Below are positions 24,865 through 33,280 of a DNA stretch of 64,000 bases, piece by piece. Position numbers and translations under genes: made by a program. The notes below the pieces were generated by a model. That model made no database searches and had not been told where the DNA came from. It was given only the letters and a program-made list of their open reading frames with translations. The stretch's first letter is position 1. Each line of letters begins with the position of its first letter. Source of the stretch: Devosia salina (GTDB taxonomy: Bacteria > Pseudomonadota > Alphaproteobacteria > Rhizobiales > Devosiaceae); contig NZ_CP080590.1 in NCBI RefSeq assembly GCF_019504385.1, positions 3,452,001-3,516,000 on the forward strand, in the 5' to 3' direction.

Positions 24865-24891
24865 ATCGTGGGGCCATTTTGGCCCCACGAT
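24865..24891 (-). terminator. Strong hairpin between oppA and oppB
   Basis: ATCGTGGGGCC and GGCCCCACGAT form an 11-12 bp stem around a three-to-five-base loop; on the opp strand it is followed by CTTTTCTCC. It sits 13 bp after the oppA stop. Such hairpins commonly cause partial termination or protect the oppA transcript from 3' decay, giving more binding protein than permease. Confidence 0.7.
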
Positions 24892-24904
24892 TTCGGTTTG
24901 CGGC

Positions 24905-26518
24905 TTACTCCGACTTGGAGAGCCAGCGGGTGCGGTGGATGTCCTTGGCATTGTCTTCGAAGCCGGTGATGTAGGGCTTCACGACATTCTTGGACACATA
25001 CCAGTAGATCGGGATGGCGGCGAACTCGTCCATGGCGATCTTTTCGGCATCGGCCAGCATCTGGCCACGAGCCACCAGGTCCTGCTCGTTGGATGCCTGG
25101 GCCAGCAGCGCGTCGAACTCTTCGTTCGAATAGCGGCCGTAATTGTTGCCCCAGTTCATCGAACCGTCCTGTTCGACGCCGGTCTTGAGCAGGTCGAGCG
25201 TGTTGGACGGATCGTTGTAGTCGAGCAGCCAGCCGGCGCGGCCGACTTCGAAGTCACCGGCGCGCAGGGCGTCGTAGTGAACAGCCACTTCGGAGTTGAA
25301 CAGCTCCACATTCACACCGATCGGCTCCCACATGGCGGCGATCGCCACGGCGATACGCTGGTGGTTGTCATTGGTGTTGTAGCGCAGCTGCAGGTCGAGC
25401 GGATTATCCGGGCCATAACCGGCTTCGGTCATCAGCTCGGTGGCCTTGGCCACGCGCTCTTCATACGACATCGAGGCCCATTCCGGAGCATAGGCATTCT
25501 CGACATAATTGCCGGTACCGGGCGGCACCCAGCCATAGGCCGGCAGTTCGCCGGTGCCCAGGATATCGGGGCCGATGACATCACGCAGGATCGAGATCGA
25601 GAGGGCCTCACGGACGCGGACGTCGTCGAAAGGCGCCTTTTCCTGGTTGATCACATAGTAATATACACCCAGGAAGGGCTCGACATGGGCTTCGCCCGGC
25701 AGGTTTTCCTGCATCCAGGAATACTGGTCGGCCGGGAAGTCGGTCAGGATGTCGAACTCGCCCGCGCGATAGCGGTTGAGAGCGGCAGCCTGGTCTTCCA
25801 GCACGTGGTAATAGACTTCGTCGATCTTGACGTCGGCTGCGCCGTAATAGTCTTCGTTCTTGACCGAGTGGACATAGGAGCCCGGCAGCCATTCCACGAT
25901 CTTGTAGGGACCGTTGGCCACGATGTGGTCCATCTCGGTCCAGGCATCGCCGAATTCTTCCACCAGGTGCTTGGGTACCGGATAGGCGGTGTAGTGGGTC
26001 AGCGCGTCCAGGAAGAACGGCGTCGGGGCTTCCAGCGTGATCTCGACCGTCTTGTCGTCGATGGCCTTGACGCCGAGCTGGTCGAAATCGGTGATTTCGC
26101 CCGAGTTGATCGCAGCGGCGTTCTTGATCGGGTACTGCAGATAGGCGTAGTCCGAAGCGGTGGCCGGATCCATCAGGCGCTGGAAGGCGAACACGAAGTC
26201 ACCGGCGGTCACCGGGGTGCCATCGGTCCACATCGCATCGTCGCGCAGGTGGAAGGTATAGACAGTGCCGTCCTCGGAGATTTCCCAGCTTTCAGCCTGG
26301 CCCGGAATGGCGTTGGCGCCGGCATCTTCGGTCACCAGGCCTTCGATATAGTCACCGACGACACGGTTTTCCCAGTCACCGGACACCTTGTGCGGATCGA
26401 GCGAACCGGGGTCACCGCCATTGTGCAGCTGCAGCGTCACGGCAGAGGCCGCAGTGCTCATCATCAGCGCAAGCGCGCCCGCGGTCGTCACCGCCTTGAG
26501 GGCTGTGGTGATCTTCAT
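24905..26518 (-). CDS. oppA: Peptide ABC transporter substrate-binding protein OppA
   Basis: A 537-residue periplasmic binding protein of the SBP_bac_5 family. Residues 1-26 are a signal peptide (ending STAASA). The lobe motifs QLHNGGDPGSLDPHKVSGDW and TPVTAGDFVFAFQRLMDP are typical of OppA. There is no lipobox Cys, so the protein is free in the periplasm. It delivers oligopeptides to the OppBCDF complex. It is the first gene of the operon, with about 314 bp of gene-free sequence upstream. Confidence 0.95.
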   Translation of the reverse strand: MKITTALKAVTTAGALALMMSTAASAVTLQLHNGGDPGSLDPHKVSGDWENRVVGDYIEGLVTEDAGANAIPGQAESWEISEDGTVYTFHLRDDAMWTDGTPVTAGDFVFAFQRLMDPATASDYAYLQYPIKNAAAINSGEITDFDQLGVKAIDDKTVEITLEAPTPFFLDALTHYTAYPVPKHLVEEFGDAWTEMDHIVANGPYKIVEWLPGSYVHSVKNEDYYGAADVKIDEVYYHVLEDQAAALNRYRAGEFDILTDFPADQYSWMQENLPGEAHVEPFLGVYYYVINQEKAPFDDVRVREALSISILRDVIGPDILGTGELPAYGWVPPGTGNYVENAYAPEWASMSYEERVAKATELMTEAGYGPDNPLDLQLRYNTNDNHQRIAVAIAAMWEPIGVNVELFNSEVAVHYDALRAGDFEVGRAGWLLDYNDPSNTLDLLKTGVEQDGSMNWGNNYGRYSNEEFDALLAQASNEQDLVARGQMLADAEKIAMDEFAAIPIYWYVSKNVVKPYITGFEDNAKDIHRTRWLSKSE

Positions 26519-26832
26519 TCTCGTCCCATCTCCTTGTGGAATTCTTTGCGTTTCTCTGACTGGCCGCCTCTGACGTCGGGCAGCTCATTCTTCTTCGCCG
26601 TCGGTTTTACCCGCCGGTCAAGATTGGTGGACGGTATTACGCATTTCCGTCCACTGACAAGCGAAAGATTGACCTAAACGTCATCGAATGGCCGATTGTG
26701 AACATGCTTTGCACAGCGCAAGTGAAAGCAAATTATTGCTCCAGATCCCGAGTATCCGGAAGCGAATACCCGCACAGGGCGTCGCAAGACCAGTCAATGA
26801 CAAGCCTGTCCTAATGCGCGTCCTGACGGGCG
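26519..26832. other. Promoter region upstream of oppA, no gene seen
   Basis: About 314 bp between oppA and the small membrane gene, both on the reverse strand. It is relatively AT-rich at 26630-26750. The oppA promoter must lie here, but I cannot name a confident -35/-10 pair. TTGACCTAAACGTCAT at about 26669-26684 is a poor palindrome and is not claimed as an operator. Confidence 0.4.
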
Positions 26833-26991
26833 CTAGCCGATCAGGCCGCTGCGCTGTACAAAAAAGATGAGGATCGCGACGCCCAGCAGAGCCGCAAAGG
26901 GCGCCCAGCCCGGCATTGGTCCCCTGGGCTTGCGGCTGGGCGGCTCGGGTTTCTTCTCGGGCCGCCGGAATTTGATGACATTGTCGCTCAT
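26833..26991 (-). CDS. Small single-helix membrane protein coupled to fadI
   Basis: A 52-residue protein: a basic, Pro-rich N-terminal segment (MSDNVIKFRRPEKKPEPP) followed by one transmembrane helix (FAALLGVAILIFFVQRSGLI). Its ATG overlaps the fadI stop (ATGA), so it is probably translated by coupling with the thiolase. The helix-out topology and basic N-terminus suggest a cytoplasmic N-terminus. I do not recognise a function; similar short MSDNVIKFRR-type proteins are found in rhizobia (recollection only). Confidence 0.7.
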   Translation of the reverse strand: MSDNVIKFRRPEKKPEPPSRKPRGPMPGWAPFAALLGVAILIFFVQRSGLIG

Positions 26992-28274
26992 TGCGCGCTT
27001 TCTACCAGAGCCGCCACGCCCATGCCACCAGCGGTACACACCGAAATCAGCGCCCGCTTCCTGCTTTCCGTGGACAACAGCTTGGCGGTAAGCCCCAGAA
27101 TGCGCGCCCCCGTCGCCGCGAAGGGGTGGCCATAGGCCAGGCTCGAACCCTTGACGTTGATCTTGGTCGGATCGATTTCGCCCAGCACGCTGTCGCGGCC
27201 CAGCACATCCTTGCAATAGGCCGGATCCTTCCAGGCCTTGAGCGTGCACAGCACCTGCGCGGCAAAGGCCTCGTGCAGCTCGAAATAGTCGATATCGGCA
27301 AAGCCGAGCCCGGCCCGTTCGAGCATTTCACTGACGGCAATGGTCGGTGCCATCAGCAGGCCCTCGCCATGCGCGAAGTCATTGCCGGCGACGCGGCCGG
27401 TGGTGAGATAGGCCAGGATCGGCAGGCCCCGCGCCTTGGCCCAGTCTTCGCTGGCCAGCAACACGCCGGAGGCACCGTCGGTCAGCGGCGTCGAATTGCC
27501 GGCCGTCAGCGTGCCATGCCCGGAGGCCTTGTCGAAGGCGGGCTTGAGCGTCGCCATCTTCTCCATATTCGCATCGGCGCGCACATTGTTGTCGCGCACC
27601 AGCCCCGCGCATTGCACCAGCAGATCATCGTGGAAGCCCTCGTCATAGGCGGCCGCGGCATTGCGGTGGCTGGCCACGGCCAGGGCGTCCTGCTCCTGGC
27701 GGGTAATGCCCCATTCCTTGGCCATCAATTCGCAATGCTGGCCCATGGAAAGCCCGGTGCGCGGCTCGTTGACCGAGGGCGCCACCGGCGTCAGCTCGCC
27801 AAAGGAAAAGCCCTTGGTGAAGGCCTTGAGCTTGTCGCCCGTCGTCTTGGCCGCATTGGCGTTGAGCAGCCGATGCTGAAATTTCGGCCCGAAGACGATC
27901 GGGCTGTCGGAGACGGTGTCCGATCCGGCGGCAATGCCGCTCTCGATCTGGCCCGAGGCGATCTTGCCCGCCAGCACCAGGGCGGCCTGCAGGCTCGTGC
28001 CGCAGGCAATCTGCATGGTCGTGCCGGGCGTGCGGGGGCTGAGTCCGGCGTCGAGCAGGGCTTCGCGGGCCAGGTTGAAGTCGCGGGAATGGTTGATCAC
28101 GGCGCCCGCGATCACCTCATCCACCTTTTCACCCTTGAGGCCGTATTTGTCGGCCAGCCCGCCCAGCACCGTGCCGAGCATGGAGAGATTGGTTTCATCC
28201 GCATAGGCCGTGCCGCCGCGGGCAAAGGGAATGCGGGCCGAGCCGACAATGGCAACGCGCTTGAGTTCGGTCAT
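26988..28274 (-). CDS. fadI: Acetyl-CoA C-acyltransferase (3-ketoacyl-CoA thiolase) FadI-like
   Basis: A 428-residue thiolase performing the last beta-oxidation step (3-ketoacyl-CoA plus CoA to acetyl-CoA and a shortened acyl-CoA). The nucleophile Cys is in MQIACGTSLQAA, the catalytic His in YFELHEAFAAQ, and the second Cys in SVCTAGGMGVAALVE. The length and the SARIPFARGG opening fit FadI rather than PhaA. The start at 28274 has AAGGAG nine bases upstream. It lies 13 bp after fadJ, forming the multienzyme pair. Confidence 0.93.
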   Translation of the reverse strand: MTELKRVAIVGSARIPFARGGTAYADETNLSMLGTVLGGLADKYGLKGEKVDEVIAGAVINHSRDFNLAREALLDAGLSPRTPGTTMQIACGTSLQAALVLAGKIASGQIESGIAAGSDTVSDSPIVFGPKFQHRLLNANAAKTTGDKLKAFTKGFSFGELTPVAPSVNEPRTGLSMGQHCELMAKEWGITRQEQDALAVASHRNAAAAYDEGFHDDLLVQCAGLVRDNNVRADANMEKMATLKPAFDKASGHGTLTAGNSTPLTDGASGVLLASEDWAKARGLPILAYLTTGRVAGNDFAHGEGLLMAPTIAVSEMLERAGLGFADIDYFELHEAFAAQVLCTLKAWKDPAYCKDVLGRDSVLGEIDPTKINVKGSSLAYGHPFAATGARILGLTAKLLSTESRKRALISVCTAGGMGVAALVESAQ

Positions 28275-28287
28275 CGTGTTTTTCTCC

Positions 28288-30249
28288 TTACGCGCGGCCA
28301 TCCGCCCGAGCCTTCATCGGTCCACCCAGGAAGGGCGCAAAGCCTGTGCCCATGATGACGCCGATATCGGCCAGTTCGGGGGAGGCGACGACGCCTTCGG
28401 CCACCACCACTTCGGTCATGTCGACAAGGGGCTTGACCAGTTCCTTGCCGAGCCCGGCCAGGTCGGGATGAGCGGGCGTTTCGCCCTTTTGGGCCTTGCC
28501 CTTCTCCCATTTGTAGAAGCCTTCGCCGGTCTTGCGCCCGAGCTTGCCCTCGGCAATCAGCTTGGCGAACCGGCTGTCCGCCGGCACCTCGTGGCCCAGT
28601 TCGGTCGCCACCGACTTGCCGACATCGAGACCCACTGTGTCCATCAACTCGATCGGCCCCATCGGCATGCCGAAGGCCACGGCAGCAGCGTCGAGCAATT
28701 CCTTGCTCTCGCCCTTTTCCACCCGCTCGACCGCGCCCAGCATATAGGGCATGAGCACGCGGTTGACGAGGAAGCCCGGCGCCGACTTGACCACGACCGG
28801 GCTCTTGCCGATGGCGAGCGCGAAGCTGGCACCCTTGCCGATCTCCTCATCGGTATTGAACTTGGACCGGATCACTTCGACCAGCGGTAACTGCGCCACC
28901 GGGTTGAAGAAGTGCAGGCCGATGAGCCGCGCCGGGTCCTTCAGTGCCTCGGCAATGCGCTCGAGTTCGATCGAAGAGGTATTGGTCGCCATGATGGCGC
29001 CCGGCTTCATCTTGTCTTCAAGGCCCGAGAATATCTTCTGCTTGACCTCGAGCTTTTCCACCACCGCCTCGATGATCACATCGGCGCGGGACACGCCTGT
29101 GCCCTGCGGGTCGGCCGTGAGCCTGAGCATGGCCGCATCGACCTCGCGCTTTTTCTTGTAGCGTTTCTTGAACAGCGATTTGGCCCGGTCGAGCGCCGGC
29201 TTGATGCGCTCCATGTCGAGGTCCTGCAGCGTCACGCTCATGCCGCGATAGGCGCACCAGGCGGCAATATCGCCACCCATCACCCCGGCACCGATCACAT
29301 GCACGCGCGAAAACTTCGTGCCCTTGATGCCCTGTTTCTTCAGTCCTTCGGAGAGGAAGAACACGCGCCTCAGATTGGTGGCGGTGGGTGAGCCCATCAG
29401 CGGCACGAAGCCGTCGACTTCGCCACGGATCATCGCCCGCCAGTCATTGCCATGCTTTTCGAACAGGTCGATCAGCGCATAGGGCGCCGGATAGTGCTCC
29501 TTGCGCGCCTTCTTGCCGACCTGCTTGCGCATCTGGTTGGCGATGGCCTCGCGCACCAGCGGCAGCGCGGCCGCCTTCTTGAGCGCCGGCGCCTCGCTCG
29601 ACTTCCTCTTGGTGAGGACCGCCTTGCGGCCTTCCCAGCGCAGCATGTCGCGATGGCGCACCAATTTGTCGACGAGGTTGAGCCCGCGCGCCGCGCCCGC
29701 GCGCAGCATCTTGCCGGTCAGCATGATCTGCATGGCATCGACCGGTCCAGCCTGTCGGATCGAGCGCCCGGTGCCGCCAAAGCCCGGGAAGATGCCCAGA
29801 TTGACCTCGGGAAAACCGATGCGGGTCTTTTCGTCATTGACGGCGATGCGATAGTGGCAGGCCAGCGCCAGCTCCAGCCCACCGCCCAGGCAGAAGCCAT
29901 GAATGCCGGCGACCACCGGCACTTTGAGCGCCTCGATCCGTGCAAACAGCGCATGGGTGCGCCGCAGCGCCTCGGGCAAGACCGAAAAATCGCTCATCGC
30001 GTCGAATTCGGAAACATCGGCCCCGGCAATGAAGCCGCTATCCTTGCCCGAGAGGATGACCACGCCTGCCAGCTCGTCGGAACTGGCCAGGTCCTCGAAG
30101 CGCGACACCAGCGTTTCGAGCTCCATGATGGCTTCGCGGCTGAGCGTATTGACCGACGCGCCCGGCGTGTTGATGGTCAGCCAGCCGATCTTTTCGAGAT
30201 CAGTGTGAAAGCTCCAATGCCTTGTCTCGGTTGCCTGTGGGGCGATCAT
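28288..30249 (-). CDS. fadJ: Fatty-acid oxidation multifunctional enzyme (enoyl-CoA hydratase / 3-hydroxyacyl-CoA dehydrogenase)
   Basis: A 653-residue two-part enzyme. Residues about 1-190 are the crotonase domain: FIAGADVSEF, then HGFCLGGGLELALACHY and EVNLGIFPGFGGTGR with the two catalytic Glu. From about 315 the NAD-binding dehydrogenase begins (VHVIGAGVMGGDIAAW), with LHFFNPVAQLPLVEVIRS and KSAPGFLVNRVL. It catalyses hydration and oxidation in beta-oxidation. It is shorter than E. coli FadJ and ends soon after GTGFAPFLGGPM, so the final segment of the second C-terminal domain is missing or reduced. It is upstream of fadI, as is usual. Confidence 0.93.
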   Translation of the reverse strand: MIAPQATETRHWSFHTDLEKIGWLTINTPGASVNTLSREAIMELETLVSRFEDLASSDELAGVVILSGKDSGFIAGADVSEFDAMSDFSVLPEALRRTHALFARIEALKVPVVAGIHGFCLGGGLELALACHYRIAVNDEKTRIGFPEVNLGIFPGFGGTGRSIRQAGPVDAMQIMLTGKMLRAGAARGLNLVDKLVRHRDMLRWEGRKAVLTKRKSSEAPALKKAAALPLVREAIANQMRKQVGKKARKEHYPAPYALIDLFEKHGNDWRAMIRGEVDGFVPLMGSPTATNLRRVFFLSEGLKKQGIKGTKFSRVHVIGAGVMGGDIAAWCAYRGMSVTLQDLDMERIKPALDRAKSLFKKRYKKKREVDAAMLRLTADPQGTGVSRADVIIEAVVEKLEVKQKIFSGLEDKMKPGAIMATNTSSIELERIAEALKDPARLIGLHFFNPVAQLPLVEVIRSKFNTDEEIGKGASFALAIGKSPVVVKSAPGFLVNRVLMPYMLGAVERVEKGESKELLDAAAVAFGMPMGPIELMDTVGLDVGKSVATELGHEVPADSRFAKLIAEGKLGRKTGEGFYKWEKGKAQKGETPAHPDLAGLGKELVKPLVDMTEVVVAEGVVASPELADIGVIMGTGFAPFLGGPMKARADGRA

Positions 30250-30274
30250 ACTAGCTCCTCGTTATCTCGGTCTG

Positions 30275-30372
30275 CTCCCCTCCCCCTTGAGGGGAGGGGT
30301 TGGGGGTGGGGGTCCCTTAGCGGACCACACTACTACCCCCACCCTCATTCCCTCCCCTCAAGGGGGAGGGAG
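30275..30372. repeat. Dispersed palindromic repeat, copy B (inside-out arrangement)
   Basis: A 98 bp element between fadE and fadJ, which lie on the same strand. It holds the same two half-units as the other copies but in swapped order: a CTCCCC/GGGGAGGGG hairpin then GGGTGGGGGT, 22 bp of centre, then ACCCCCACCCT and the second hairpin. It may uncouple fadE from fadJ/fadI transcription. Confidence 0.83.
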
Positions 30373-30411
30373 GCGCAGGCTCAGCCTGCAATGTTCAATC
30401 ACGGTCGACCG

Positions 30412-32877
30412 CTATTCCGCCGCCGCTCTGGGCGCCGTTTCCTTGAGCACGTCCATTTCGAAATCATCGACATGCACGGCCCGGTTGGTTGCCTCGTCGG
30501 CGGCGCGCATGATGCCCGCCTCATTGTCGTTGAGCACCCCGGCAGCCACCGCATCCTCGATGGCATCGCGATCTAGCCGACGTTCGATGACGCCCTTGCG
30601 CGACGCCTTGACGAACTTGGCCTCGATCTCCTCGGCCTCGGTCACCTTGAGCAACGCATCTTCCAGAACGCCCGTGACGTCGTTCGGGTCCATCGAAATA
30701 TAGACGCCCGTGGTCAGCCGGTCGCGGAAGGCGCCGGGCCGCAGCACGGCGCGCACAAAGCGATAATTGACGCGGTCCGACGCCGGCTGGGCATGCCGCC
30801 CGAGCGGGAAGCAGAGGAACCGCATGGCCCAGGCAAAAACCGGATTGGGGAAATTGGCGAACACTTCCGCGAAGGTCGCTTCGATCGAGGCGACGCGGTC
30901 GGCCATGATGGCCTCGACCAGTTCCTTGTCCTCGGCAATAGACCCTTCTTCCTCGAAGCGCTTGAGCGTTGCGGACATCAGGTAGAGGTCGCCCAGAATG
31001 TCGGCCATGCGGCCCGAAAGCTTCTGCTTGCGCTTGAGCGCGCCACCCAGCACCACCGTGGTCCAGTCCGCCACCAGCGCAAAATCCTGCGCATAGCGGT
31101 GCAGCCGCCGGTACCAGCGCGCCATCGACCCTTCATTGGGCGAGGAGGCAAAGGCGCCATTGGAAAGCCCGTGCAGGAAGCTCGCCACGATATTGCGCAG
31201 CATGAAGCCGGTATGGCCGCCAAAGGCCGCGTCGAACGCCTCGAGCCCGGCGCGTCTGTCCTTGTTCTGCGCCGCCTGGATTTCCTTGAGGAGGTACGGA
31301 TGCGCGCGCAGCACGCCCTGGGCGAAGGTCATCAGCGTGCGGGTGAGGATATTGGCCCCTTCCACCGTGATCGCCACCGGCATGGATTGATAGGCGCCGA
31401 ACAGATAATTGCCCGGCCCGTCCTGGATGGCACGGCCACCCTGGATGTCGAACGCATCGTCCATGCTGTCGCGCATGGCCTCGGTCGTGGTGTATTTGAG
31501 GAGGCCCGCAATCACTGCCGGGCGCTGGCCCTCGTCCACCATCGAGGCGGTGAGGCGTCGGGTCGATTCATACATATAGGCGCGCTTGACCATCTCGCCG
31601 AGCGGCTCGGCCACGCCTTCCATGATGCCCACGGGAATGCCGAACTGGCGGCGCACCCGCGCATACGCCGAGGTGGCGCGCAGCGTCTGCTTGATCGAGG
31701 TGGTGCCGATGGCCGGCAGCGAAATGGCGCGGCCCGTGGAGAGACATTCCATCAGCATGCGCCAGCCCTGTCCGGCATAGTCGGTGCCGCCGATCAGGAA
31801 GTCCATGGGCACGAACATGTCCTTGCCGCGCACGGGACCATTCATGAAGGCCTGTCGGGCCGGATAGTGCCGGCGGCCGATATCGAGGCCGGGATGGTCA
31901 TGCGGGATCAGCGCCAGCGTAATGCCGATCTCCTCGCCCCGGCCCAGCAGATTGTCCGGATCCTTGAGAATGAAGGCCAGGCCCACCAGCGTCGCCACCG
32001 GCGCCAGCGTGATATAGCGCTTGTCGAAGCTGAGGCGGACGCCCAGCACTTCCTGCCCGTTGTGGGTACCCTTGGTGACGATACCGATATCGCGCATGCC
32101 GCCGGCATCGGAGCCCGAATGCACGCCAGTCAGGGCAAAGCAGGGCACTTCCTGGCCATTGGCGAGGCGGTGGAGATATTTCTCCTTCTGCGCCGGCGTA
32201 CCATATTTTTCGAGCAGCTCGCCCGGCCCGAGCGAATTGGGCACCATCACCGTGATGCCGGCCGCCACCGAGCGGCTGGCGATCTTGGAAACGATCATCG
32301 ACTGCGCCTGCGCCGAAAAGCCGAGGCCGCCATGTTCCTTGGCAATCAGCATGCCCAGGAAGCCCTTGGACTTGAGGAACTCCCAGAGCTCGGGCGAAAG
32401 GTCGGCGCGGTTGTGCCGGATATCCCAGTCGTCGATCATCTTGGCCGCGGTTTCGGCCGGACCATCAAGGAATGCCTGTTCCTCTGCCGTCAGGGTCAGC
32501 GGGCGGATCTTGGTGAGCTTGTCCCAATTGGGTCGGCCGGAGAACAGCTCCGCGTCCCAGCCCACCGTGCCGGCGTCCAGCGCCTCCTGCTCAGTGCGGC
32601 TGACCTTGGGCAGGATCGACTTGACCGCCCCATAGACCGGCCTTGTCAGCACCGCCATGCGGATCGGCTTGACCGCCAGCAGCAGCAGGATGACACCAAG
32701 GATGACCAGCACCCAGCCAAACCAGCCCAGCCCATAGACGGCGCCCGACTGGGTGAAATCGAGGCCGGTGAGCAGGCCGATCACGGCAAAGCCGGCGCCC
32801 CACTGCCAGAGCGGGCTTTCGCGCATGGCCAGCGTGGCAAATACGACAAGACTGATCGCAAACAGCAAAAGGCTCAT
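30412..32877 (-). CDS. fadE: Acyl-CoA dehydrogenase FadE
   Basis: An 821-residue acyl-CoA dehydrogenase of FadE length. The first 75 residues hold two or three hydrophobic helices (MSLLLFAISLVVFATLA, then GWFGWVLVILGVILLLLAV), so it is inner-membrane anchored. The FAD-dependent core includes FLKSKGFLGMLIAKEHGGLG, CFALTGVHSGSDAGG and the C-terminal DUF1974 region typical of FadE. It oxidises acyl-CoA to trans-2-enoyl-CoA. The start at 32877 is chosen because GAGGAGG lies nine bases upstream; ATG at 32886 is the alternative. It is divergent from fadD across a 403 bp region. Confidence 0.94.
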   Translation of the reverse strand: MSLLLFAISLVVFATLAMRESPLWQWGAGFAVIGLLTGLDFTQSGAVYGLGWFGWVLVILGVILLLLAVKPIRMAVLTRPVYGAVKSILPKVSRTEQEALDAGTVGWDAELFSGRPNWDKLTKIRPLTLTAEEQAFLDGPAETAAKMIDDWDIRHNRADLSPELWEFLKSKGFLGMLIAKEHGGLGFSAQAQSMIVSKIASRSVAAGITVMVPNSLGPGELLEKYGTPAQKEKYLHRLANGQEVPCFALTGVHSGSDAGGMRDIGIVTKGTHNGQEVLGVRLSFDKRYITLAPVATLVGLAFILKDPDNLLGRGEEIGITLALIPHDHPGLDIGRRHYPARQAFMNGPVRGKDMFVPMDFLIGGTDYAGQGWRMLMECLSTGRAISLPAIGTTSIKQTLRATSAYARVRRQFGIPVGIMEGVAEPLGEMVKRAYMYESTRRLTASMVDEGQRPAVIAGLLKYTTTEAMRDSMDDAFDIQGGRAIQDGPGNYLFGAYQSMPVAITVEGANILTRTLMTFAQGVLRAHPYLLKEIQAAQNKDRRAGLEAFDAAFGGHTGFMLRNIVASFLHGLSNGAFASSPNEGSMARWYRRLHRYAQDFALVADWTTVVLGGALKRKQKLSGRMADILGDLYLMSATLKRFEEEGSIAEDKELVEAIMADRVASIEATFAEVFANFPNPVFAWAMRFLCFPLGRHAQPASDRVNYRFVRAVLRPGAFRDRLTTGVYISMDPNDVTGVLEDALLKVTEAEEIEAKFVKASRKGVIERRLDRDAIEDAVAAGVLNDNEAGIMRAADEATNRAVHVDDFEMDVLKETAPRAAAE

Positions 32878-33280
32878 CGCCCTCATCCTCCTCGGACGGC
32901 TGCGAGCCCGCTTGGCAAAGGGGCTGCGCCCGTCATCTTCCAAATGCCGGACCGGTTGCCGATTTGAGAATCGGCCCGGCCTTCCCCTTGCTTGGCCGCA
33001 CCATAGCGCGGCAGCCCGGGATGTGTAGAGGCAGTTTACTCAAGTTTACGTATACGTCAACCAGCACTCCAATACGTCGCCCTGATCGCATGGGCCGCCT
33101 TTCCGGGCGGAGCTTTCCCGGAACGGCCCGGCATCAAATTGACGCTAACGTAAAGCCGTGAGATATTTCCTAAGCGATGCCGCCGCAAACAGGCGCTTGA
33201 ACGCCGGTCCGGATGGACCCACGGCATCCAAACGAGGGGAACACCCGTTTGCCCAAAGGGCAATTGGAGGAGGAAACGCC
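32878..33280. promoter_or_regulatory. fadE/fadD divergent promoter region with two LiuR-like palindromes
   Basis: This 403 bp region has no gene. It carries two 16 bp imperfect palindromes: TTTACGTATACGTCAA at 33045-33060 (7 of 8 arm bases match) and TTGACGCTAACGTAAA at 33139-33154 (6 of 8). Both share the TTnACG...CGTnAA form reported for MerR-family LiuR regulators. The MerR gene ending the fadD unit is the obvious candidate to bind them. The sites lie between the divergent starts, so both genes could be controlled. Confidence 0.6.

Noticed and set aside
24137..26677. 846-codon open frame on the + strand opposite the opp genes
   Set aside because: It is antisense to well-supported opp genes, His/Gln/Arg-rich and without any domain, as expected from G/C-rich codon bias on the other strand.
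26669..26684. LiuR-like site upstream of oppA (TTGACCTAAACGTCAT)
   Set aside because: Arm match is only about 5 of 8 and the gene is not catabolic; likely chance.
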